DNA from: Corynebacterium phocae
Lineage (GTDB): Bacteria; Actinomycetota; Actinomycetes; Mycobacteriales; Mycobacteriaceae
Length of the DNA stretch: 64,000 nucleotides
Direction: 5' to 3'
Assembly (NCBI RefSeq): GCF_008693075.1
Contig: NZ_VXKJ01000043.1
Location: forward strand, 1 to 64,000
A program made the position numbers and the translations under genes. Below are positions 54,937-62,012 of this stretch, one piece after another (the stretch's first letter is position 1; each line of letters begins with the position of its first letter). Under the pieces are notes generated by a model that saw only the letters and a list, made by a program, of their open reading frames with translations, did no database searches and had not been told where the DNA came from.

Positions 54937-56070
54937 CTAGCGGTTAGCAAAGTGTTCGGTTAGCCTGCGGACTTCAGGGATAGCGTTTTTGACCACCGTC
55001 AGGGCAACCTGGGTGTTGCCAGCTTCCAGCTGGTTGGAGACGTGAACGGCCTTCTGCGCTATCTTCGCGGCGTTGCTGACCATAATCACGAAATCGCTCA
55101 CGGTGGCGTCAGATTGCGCCATGCGACGCAGTTCGTCCGAAGACAAGGCGCCGCTGCGGACTAGCCGCTCTGCTTCTAGGACAAATTCCCGCGCGCCGGT
55201 GTGAATACCGGCGTTTTCTGCGGCCTCGATGATGGCCGGGGCGGCGGCAGCGCCCGCCGCTAGGGCAAGAATGCCCAGGATAAGCAGGCCGGCGTCCCCG
55301 CTCAGATCCACGCCGGGAAGCACCAGCTGATCCAGGACCTCACCAAAGTGAATGTCATTGCCCCGGGCGAATGAATCTAGCTGCGCATGGGTACCGTTGA
55401 ACAGGTTCATGTCCACCGGTCCGGTAATACCGGCAACGCGTCCAGCGTCCGAGCGCTGCCAGAAGGCCAGGTTGCTCCAGCCGCCCACGGGTGCCGGGGC
55501 GGTGGGCTGGTAAGCGGCCAGCCATAGCGGGTACTCGCTGAACTGGCGGGTGTTGCCCATGTATTCCTGCCAGAAGTAGCGGTAGGTGTAGACCATGGGG
55601 CGGCGGCCGGTCAGGCGCTGCAATTCCACCATGAAGATCCGCGTCCACACCGCTAGTTCTGCGGGAGACTTGCCCTCATTGACCTCCAGGTCAAGAACGG
55701 GAGGAAGGGTATCGCCCGGGAATAGCGCCAGCTGGGCTGCGAAGGCGGCGGCCTGGCGGATGGGGTCGCCGGAGGGGCGCGCGTAGTGGTAAGCGCCCAC
55801 CTTCAAGCCGGCGTCACGGGCGCGGCCAGCGTCCAGCAAGAAATGGGGGTTGATATACGTGGAGCCCTCCGTGGCCTTTACAAAGGCATAGGATTGGCCG
55901 TCAGATTTCACCGCGTTCCAGTTGATGCCATCCAAGGTTTTGTGCTGGTGGCTGGATACATCGATGCCGGAAGGGGCGGTGAGGTCAATAGCCGGGGCGG
56001 TGGAGAGGCTAAGTGAGATAGCGGTTATTGCTGAGACTACAGCAGCAGTTATGCGACGTGCGAAGATCAT
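54937..56070 (-). CDS. Secreted GH25 lysozyme (muramidase)
   Basis: The N-terminus has a signal peptide (FARRITAAVVSAITAISLSLSTAPA). The GH25 barrel shows SGIDVSSHQHKTLDGINWNAVKSDGQSYAFVKATEG, PPVLDLEVNEG (catalytic Asp-x-Glu) and PLWLAAYQPTAPAPVGGW. After about residue 265 there is a hydrophobic span (GLLILGILALAAGAAAAPAII) and a C-terminal helical extension of 100 residues not seen in plain lysozymes. It probably cuts peptidoglycan at the cell surface. ATG 56070 is used. Confidence 0.87.
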   Translation of the reverse strand: MIFARRITAAVVSAITAISLSLSTAPAIDLTAPSGIDVSSHQHKTLDGINWNAVKSDGQSYAFVKATEGSTYINPHFLLDAGRARDAGLKVGAYHYARPSGDPIRQAAAFAAQLALFPGDTLPPVLDLEVNEGKSPAELAVWTRIFMVELQRLTGRRPMVYTYRYFWQEYMGNTRQFSEYPLWLAAYQPTAPAPVGGWSNLAFWQRSDAGRVAGITGPVDMNLFNGTHAQLDSFARGNDIHFGEVLDQLVLPGVDLSGDAGLLILGILALAAGAAAAPAIIEAAENAGIHTGAREFVLEAERLVRSGALSSDELRRMAQSDATVSDFVIMVSNAAKIAQKAVHVSNQLEAGNTQVALTVVKNAIPEVRRLTEHFANR

Positions 56071-56138
56071 GCCTACAAACATACACAACCTTCACACTAG
56101 TCACACCAGCAACACGCGCAACGGGCATAAGATTTCTC

Positions 56139-57260
56139 TCACACACTGCGAGCGCGCTTGATAACCTCGGGCAGCCGCTGGATAACAAAGTCCACGTCCT
56201 CCACCGTGGTGCTACTTCCCAAGGTAAACCGCAAACTACCAGTATCAGCGCCCACCCCCATGGCCGCCAGCACGTGGGACTGCCGGTTAACCCCGGCCGC
56301 ACACGCCGAACCCGCCGAGGCCTCAATGCCTTCCATATCCAGTAGCAAAATAAGACTGTCACTATCGGTGCCCACAAAGCTCAGGCTCAGGTGCCCGGGA
56401 AGCGCAGGCTCATGGGTGTACACACCCACTTCAGGAATACGGGCTACCACGCCGTCGCGAAGCCGCTCGCGCAAGGCCCGGACACGGCGGGACTCCTCCG
56501 CCATCTCCGCTACTGCTTCTTGCAGCGCCGCCGCCAACGCACTCGCGGCAGCAACGTCAACCGTCCCGGGCCTAATCCCCCGCTCCTGGCCGCCACCATA
56601 GTTAACGGCTTGGGGCGCCGGAGAGCGCTTGGCCAGCAACAACCCGGCCCCCCGCGGGCCGCCAAACTTGTGCGCGCTAGCGGCCAAGGTCGTAGCACCC
56701 ACGGCGGCAAAATCAACCGGGACCTTACCCACCGCCTGAACGGCGTCAATGTGTACCGGCGTATCCACCGCCGCAGCTTTTTCACAGATACGGGCCACCG
56801 GCAAAATGGCACCGGTTTCATTATTGGCCCACATGCACGTGGCCAGGGCCGCCGGGGTATCCAGCTGCGCCAGGTCCGGGATATGCCCGCGCACATCCAC
56901 GGGCAGCAAGTCCACCTGGACACCGGATTCACGGAGCTTAGACACGGGCTGAAGGACCGCCGGGTGCTCGATGGGGGTGGAGACAATCCGCGCGGGGGCA
57001 CCGGCTGCCACCCGGGTGGCGTAAAGGCCCTGAACCGCAATGTTGTCGCTTTCCGTCCCGGAGGCGGTAAAGATCACTTCGATGGGCTCGCAACCCAGCA
57101 GCTCAGCCACGGTTTCGCGAGCCTGGTCCAGCACGGACCGGGCCCTGCGCCCGGAGGCATACACCGCACCGGAATTAAGCGCGCCAGAAGCCTCCACCCA
57201 GGCGTCAACGGCCACCTGCCGCATGGGATGAGTGGCGGCAAAATCGAAGTACCGTGACAT
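56139..57260 (-). CDS. Cysteine desulfurase (IscS/NifS type)
   Basis: A PLP enzyme: YFDFAATHPMRQVAVDAW at the start, ASGTESDNIAVQGL, HIDAVQAVGKVPVDF, the PLP Lys in LAASAHKFGGPRGAGLLLAK, and the catalytic Cys in EASAGSACAAGVNRQSHV. Length 373 is normal. It supplies sulfur for MnmA and probably iron-sulfur clusters. It overlaps the end of etfA by one base (TAATG). In relatives the desulfurase is near mnmA; here four genes intervene. Confidence 0.92.
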   Translation of the reverse strand: MSRYFDFAATHPMRQVAVDAWVEASGALNSGAVYASGRRARSVLDQARETVAELLGCEPIEVIFTASGTESDNIAVQGLYATRVAAGAPARIVSTPIEHPAVLQPVSKLRESGVQVDLLPVDVRGHIPDLAQLDTPAALATCMWANNETGAILPVARICEKAAAVDTPVHIDAVQAVGKVPVDFAAVGATTLAASAHKFGGPRGAGLLLAKRSPAPQAVNYGGGQERGIRPGTVDVAAASALAAALQEAVAEMAEESRRVRALRERLRDGVVARIPEVGVYTHEPALPGHLSLSFVGTDSDSLILLLDMEGIEASAGSACAAGVNRQSHVLAAMGVGADTGSLRFTLGSSTTVEDVDFVIQRLPEVIKRARSV

Positions 57261-58213
57261 TACGCGCGACGGGAGTTAATCTCAGCCGCCAACGCGGGGG
57301 CAATCTCATGCAAATCCCCCACCACGCCCAAATCCGCGATCTGGAAGAAAGGCTCATCTTGGTCCTGGTTGATAACCACAATGGTGCCGGAGGTCTGCAT
57401 GCCAGAAGTGTGCTGGATAGCACCGGAAATACCCATGCCAATGTAGAGATCTGGGGACACCGTCACGCCCGTCTGGCCAATCTGGCTAGCGGAGTCGTAA
57501 TAACCTAAGTCCACGGCGTCACGGGTAGAGCCCACCGCAGCGTCAAGCGCATCAGCTAGCGGTTCCACCACGCTGGCAAAGTTATCCTCCACACCACGGC
57601 CACCGGCAACTACCACCTTGGCCTGGGAAATATCCGGGCGCAAGGAGGCCTTGGCCGGCTGGAAAGAGGTCACCACGGCGTCGCGGTCGGTGCCAGCCGG
57701 AAGCGGCATGGGCGCCACTGCGCCCTCCGCGGGCTGGGGGTCTGCCTTAACCGCACCGGGACGCACAGTGTAGACCGGGCAGGACCCCGCCGCCGTGGCG
57801 GAGACCTCCACCGAGCCGCCAAAAATAGAGTGCTTGGCGCTGCCGTCCGGGTTAATAGCGCTGACGTTAGCCAAGGCACCAGAGGCCAGACGCGCGGCCA
57901 CGCGGCCAGCGATTTCGTTTCCGGCCGGGGTGGCCGCAATGACAATCGGCGCAGGGTTGGCGGCACCGAGCGCGTGCAAGGCATCTACCTCTGGGGTGAG
58001 GATCCGCTGGGAGTAATCCGCGGCGGTGGCCTCAACTACCTGGGCAGCTCCCAGCTCTGCCAGCTGCGGGGCCAGGCCCAGCGAGGATTCAGACACCACC
58101 ACGGCTGACACCGCGCCCAGGGCGCGTGCAGCGGTAATAAGTTCTGCGGTAACAGGGCTGAGCTTTCCGGATTGTCCGGCCTCTAGCTCTACGAGCACAT
58201 ATACGTGTGACAT
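57260..58213 (-). CDS. etfA: Electron transfer flavoprotein alpha subunit
   Basis: The N-terminal nucleotide-binding domain (VYVLVELEAGQSGKLSPVTAELITAARALG) and the C-terminal FAD domain (VVAGGRGVEDNFASVVEPLADALDAAVGSTRDAVDLGYYDSASQIGQTGVTVSPDLYIGMGISGAIQHTSGMQ) fit EtfA. It carries electrons from acyl-CoA-type dehydrogenases. Length 317 is normal. It starts 31 bases after etfB. Confidence 0.95.
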   Translation of the reverse strand: MSHVYVLVELEAGQSGKLSPVTAELITAARALGAVSAVVVSESSLGLAPQLAELGAAQVVEATAADYSQRILTPEVDALHALGAANPAPIVIAATPAGNEIAGRVAARLASGALANVSAINPDGSAKHSIFGGSVEVSATAAGSCPVYTVRPGAVKADPQPAEGAVAPMPLPAGTDRDAVVTSFQPAKASLRPDISQAKVVVAGGRGVEDNFASVVEPLADALDAAVGSTRDAVDLGYYDSASQIGQTGVTVSPDLYIGMGISGAIQHTSGMQTSGTIVVINQDQDEPFFQIADLGVVGDLHEIAPALAAEINSRRA

Positions 58214-58244
58214 GTTTTAAAAATTCTCCTTCGAGTAGGGCTGG

Positions 58245-59039
58245 TTAGATCAGGCCGCGGTTGTCAAGGAAGTCGGCTACCTGCTTGGCGGCGTCTGCTG
58301 CAGACACCCCGGAGATAACCTCACCAGCAGAGCGCGGCGGCAACGTGGTTGCCTCCACCACCTGCGTGGCAGCCCCCACCGGCGCAATGCCCAAGGCGGC
58401 TACGTCCCACACGGTCAGCTCGTGCTTCTTGGCCGCCATGAGCCCCTTGAAGTTGGGGAACCGGGGCTTGTCCGCCTTGTCGTTGACCGTGATGATGGCC
58501 GGAAGGCTAGCCTCTAGCTTCCAGGTGCCGTGCGCGTCCTCGCGCTCGCCGCTCACGGACTGCCCATCCACTGCCACGGAGACAAGGTTGGTCAGCGCAG
58601 GGATCTGCCGGTACTCAGCCAGCAACCCGGCCAGCAACCCGGTTTGTCCATCGGAGGACAGGTTTCCCATGGTGATGAGCTTGACTTCCCCAAACTTCTC
58701 CTCCACCTGCGATAGCGCGGCATTCAGCGTCCAGGCCGTGGACAAAGCGTCCGCTCCGGCGGCCTGATCATCCAGGACATGCACGGCGTCATCCGCACCC
58801 ATGGCCAGGGCCTTCCGCAGCGCCTCCTCGGCCGGGGCAGGCCCCATAGTCAAGGCAATAACCTTGAACTCCTCCGCAGGGTTGTCATCACGCAGCCGGA
58901 GAGCCTGCTCCACGGAATACTCGTTGACCTCATCAATAACGTTGTCCACGCTGACGCGGTCCAAAGTATGATCATCCTGGAGAGCCTTGGTGGACCATGT
59001 GTCCGGCACATGCTTAATTAGAGCCACAATAGTGGGCAT
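58245..59039 (-). CDS. etfB: Electron transfer flavoprotein beta subunit
   Basis: TIVALIKHVPDT, NVIDEVNEYSVEQALRLRD, LTMGPAPAEEALRKALAMGADDAVHV (AMP-binding) and DGQTGLLAGLLAEY are family motifs. EtfB binds AMP and pairs with EtfA, whose gene follows directly. Length 264. No dehydrogenase or ETF-quinone reductase gene is seen here. Confidence 0.95.
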   Translation of the reverse strand: MPTIVALIKHVPDTWSTKALQDDHTLDRVSVDNVIDEVNEYSVEQALRLRDDNPAEEFKVIALTMGPAPAEEALRKALAMGADDAVHVLDDQAAGADALSTAWTLNAALSQVEEKFGEVKLITMGNLSSDGQTGLLAGLLAEYRQIPALTNLVSVAVDGQSVSGEREDAHGTWKLEASLPAIITVNDKADKPRFPNFKGLMAAKKHELTVWDVAALGIAPVGAATQVVEATTLPPRSAGEVISGVSAADAAKQVADFLDNRGLI

Positions 59040-59088
59040 GCCATCACCTTTCGAAATGTGTTAAGTAAATAAGTAATACCAATGTTGC

Positions 59089-60225
59089 TTAAACCGCTTC
59101 CGATGATACCCGGGGGCCGCAGATAAAGGCCACCGCCCCCTTGCCCACCCGGGCTATCACCACCGACAGCGGGCGCTTACCCTTGAGTTTTAGCCGCTTG
59201 CGCAGCACATCCGGGTCAACATCCACGCCGCGCACCAAAATCTCCACGCTCCCACATCCATACGCGGTCAACGCCGAACGCAGCTTTTTCATGGGTACCT
59301 GCTCAAGGATCTCAAACCCACTGCGCCCAGCCGGGATCCGCGGCCCGGTGAGATAAGCCAAATGCTCATCAATCTGCCACAGCCCCTCCCGCTTGGCGTA
59401 GTGGCGCACCAAACCGGCACGCACCACCGCGCCGTCCGGGTCAATGATATAGCGCCCCGGCGCGCCGGCCTCCACATCATCCGGCATAGCTGAGTCAACG
59501 CAATCGGTTGCCCCCTGGGAATCGAGCATGACCGCGCGCCTTCCCGCGGCCAACCCGGGCGTGAAAAGACAGGCCTCCTTCACCGCTCCGGCCACGCTGG
59601 TGATGGCCACCTGCCCCTCCCACTCGGAGAAATCTAAGCCCGGGGCGCACTTTACCGCCATCTCCGCTCCGCGCCAGGTGTCCAACAAATCCGGCAAGGG
59701 TGGCTGCAGCTTGGCTGGATCCGTTATCCGCTTACCCCCAGCGCGCCGGGCGGGATCAGCAACAATGACGCTGCCTGGCCGTGGCCGCACGGCAGGTGCC
59801 AGGGCATCCGCAAGCATAAACGGGACGTTGGCAACGTTATGCCGGGCCATGAGCAGGCGGGAGAAATCCAGGTCCGCCCCGGCGTAGTCCAGTCCGGCGG
59901 CTATGGCTGCGTGCCCTTCCGTTCCAATGGAGCAAGTAACGTCCACCACGGAGCGCGCGCCCAGGGATTTTAAGAACTCTGCGCGCCACGTGGCCACGGT
60001 GGGTGGGGTGGCCTGCTGCGCGGAATCGGCATCGGCAAGCCACGTGTGCGGGAACTTGCCGGACCGGCGGGCCTTAATTAGCTCCGCCACCGCCCGGGCG
60101 TTTGGTCCATAAAGCGCGCGCAGCGCCTGGACGTCCGCCAACTGGGTGCGGGCACTAAGCGTTAATTCTGGATGGTCAAATGTCCCCTTCGCCAGGAAGG
60201 CTACCTCTGCGGGAGTAAAGCTCAC
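59089..60225 (-). CDS. Class I SAM-dependent methyltransferase with THUMP-like domain
   Basis: SVVDVTCSIGTEGHAAIAAG is the SAM-binding loop and VIVADPARRAGGKR is the catalytic-site-like DPARR motif, characteristic of a bacterial group with a C-terminal THUMP-like region (GSVEILVRGVDVDPDVLRKRLKLKGKRPLSVVIARVG). Substrate is probably an RNA base or nucleotide, not determined. It starts by overlapping the NUDIX stop. Confidence 0.82.
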   Translation of the reverse strand: MSFTPAEVAFLAKGTFDHPELTLSARTQLADVQALRALYGPNARAVAELIKARRSGKFPHTWLADADSAQQATPPTVATWRAEFLKSLGARSVVDVTCSIGTEGHAAIAAGLDYAGADLDFSRLLMARHNVANVPFMLADALAPAVRPRPGSVIVADPARRAGGKRITDPAKLQPPLPDLLDTWRGAEMAVKCAPGLDFSEWEGQVAITSVAGAVKEACLFTPGLAAGRRAVMLDSQGATDCVDSAMPDDVEAGAPGRYIIDPDGAVVRAGLVRHYAKREGLWQIDEHLAYLTGPRIPAGRSGFEILEQVPMKKLRSALTAYGCGSVEILVRGVDVDPDVLRKRLKLKGKRPLSVVIARVGKGAVAFICGPRVSSEAV

Positions 60226-61088
60226 TAGCGGGTGCTCCGGATTCTGTCTTCGGGGTTAGTGGAATGATATTCGCCATAGCTTGGGTCATCAACGGGCTCG
60301 CCCACCACCAGGCGCACATCCTGGGATTTTGCCGCCTTTATGGCCTGGGCCACGGTGTCGCAGTGAGACAAGCGCTCCAACTGCGCCCAGGTGGGCAAAG
60401 CCAGCCGCACCAGCCCGGCGCGCCACCCGTCCATGAGCAGCCGGGGGTTAAACCAGTTGGCGTCATCAGCTTCAAAGGTGGTGCCGTCCAACTCCTGCCC
60501 CTGCGGCGGAGTGGTGAGGAAAAAGAACGTGTCAAACCACTGGCCCCGGTCCACGCCGGCCCACCTGGCCCACGGCACAAAGACATCCGCGTCCAGCTTG
60601 AGCCTTTCTTTACTGAGGAACTCAGTGAAGGAAATACGGTGGGATTCCAACGCCAACCGGTCCAGGTGGTACTGGTGGGCGTCATCGAGGACTTCCCCGC
60701 TAAGGTCCCGGACCATCAGCGCGCCGGCTTCCTCAAACAGCTCGCGGGCGGCTGCAAAGACAATGGCGTGGGCCTTGTAGTGGCTCACCCCCATCGTGCG
60801 CGCCATGGCTATAGTGGACGCGCCGGACCACAGCTCCCCGGAGTTCCAAGTCCGGGGCGGGAAATCGCGCGGATCCACCCCGCCGCCAGGAAAGACCACG
60901 TGGCCTGGGTAATTGCGCATGGTGGTCACGCGCTCTTGGACCCACACCTCCAGGCCGTCCTTACCGTCGCGCAGCACCAGGACGGTCGCCGCCAGCTTTC
61001 CACCGTTGTATCCGGTGTACTCAGTAAGGGCGCCTGGATTATCACTGCCACAGGTGGCGGGTTCGTGGGCGGGGTCCATGCGTTCCAA
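60225..61088 (-). CDS. NUDIX hydrolase-like protein
   Basis: The NUDIX fold shows GHVVFPGGGVDPRDFP and AIVFAAARELFEEAGALMVRDL, the REx2EExG core of the NUDIX box. The box's first Gly and Glu are far away because a segment of about 30 residues is inserted (WNSGELWSGASTIAMARTMGVSHYKA), and the Glu position is Ala. This insertion is known from larger NUDIX proteins of the CoA or NADH group, so it may be functional. Length 287. Substrate unknown. Confidence 0.8.
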   Translation of the reverse strand: MERMDPAHEPATCGSDNPGALTEYTGYNGGKLAATVLVLRDGKDGLEVWVQERVTTMRNYPGHVVFPGGGVDPRDFPPRTWNSGELWSGASTIAMARTMGVSHYKAHAIVFAAARELFEEAGALMVRDLSGEVLDDAHQYHLDRLALESHRISFTEFLSKERLKLDADVFVPWARWAGVDRGQWFDTFFFLTTPPQGQELDGTTFEADDANWFNPRLLMDGWRAGLVRLALPTWAQLERLSHCDTVAQAIKAAKSQDVRLVVGEPVDDPSYGEYHSTNPEDRIRSTR

Positions 61089-61094
61089 GTCTAG

Positions 61095-61892
61095 TTATTT
61101 TGCCCGGCGCGCGAAATAGCGTTCGCCGATTCTGTCTACCTGGATGGGTTGATGGAAGGCGCGGGAGACATTTTCCGAGGTCAATACCGTGTTGATAAGA
61201 CCCATGGCTACCACGCGGCCTTCGTCCAAAATCATGGCATGGGTAAACCCGTGGGGAATTTCTTCCACATGGTGAGTGATCATCACGATGGCGGGGGCGT
61301 CCGCGTCCATGGCCAACTCCCCCAGGTAGCCCACCAGGTCCTCGCGCCCGCCCAGGTCCATCCCAGCGGTGGGCTCATCGAGAATGAGCAGCTCCGGGTT
61401 GATCATCAGGGCGCGGCCTAAGATGACGCGCTTTTTCTCCCCCTCGGACAATGTCCCCCAGGTGCGGTCCTTGAGGTGCTCCGCACCCACCTGGCGCAGG
61501 ATCTCTTGGGCGTGTTCGAAGTCCATGTCTAGGTATTCCTCGCGCCACCGGCCCAGGACCGCGTAGCCGGCGGAGACCACCAGGTCAAAAACGCGTTCTT
61601 CATCGGGAATCCGGTGCTGTACGGCCGCCGAGGAGATACCAATGGCCGCGCGCAAGTCCCGCATGTCCGTTTTGCCCAGGCGCTCACCCATCAAAAAGGC
61701 GGTGCCTGTGGTGGGGAACTCCTCCGCCGCCGCCATGCGCACCAGGGAGGTCTTTCCCGCGCCGTTGGGCCCGATGATAACCCAGCGTTCATCGAGCTCT
61801 ACCTGCCAGTCCACTGGCCCTACCAGGGTATTACCGCCGCGGCGAAGTTCTACTCCGCGGAAATCAATTAGCCAATCAGGATCCGTCTGCAT
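61095..61892 (-). CDS. ABC-type ATPase
   Basis: Walker A VIIGPNGAGKTSLVR, signature LSEGEKKRVILGRAL, Walker B LLILDEPTAGMD and the His of ITHHVEE are present. It belongs to the ModF-like/iron-type stand-alone ATPases without a neighbouring permease. 265 residues. It is divergent from glgE and 6 bases before the NUDIX gene. Confidence 0.85.
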   Translation of the reverse strand: MQTDPDWLIDFRGVELRRGGNTLVGPVDWQVELDERWVIIGPNGAGKTSLVRMAAAEEFPTTGTAFLMGERLGKTDMRDLRAAIGISSAAVQHRIPDEERVFDLVVSAGYAVLGRWREEYLDMDFEHAQEILRQVGAEHLKDRTWGTLSEGEKKRVILGRALMINPELLILDEPTAGMDLGGREDLVGYLGELAMDADAPAIVMITHHVEEIPHGFTHAMILDEGRVVAMGLINTVLTSENVSRAFHQPIQVDRIGERYFARRAK

Positions 61893-62012
61893 GATATCTA
61901 TCTTGCCCCAAACCTCCCGCGTGTGGGGTCACTGACACAGGTGGCACCCCACCTGGAAGCTAGGTGGGGAAATTTCGCCACAAAAGGCAGCGGCTCCATT
62001 AGGCTAAATGGC

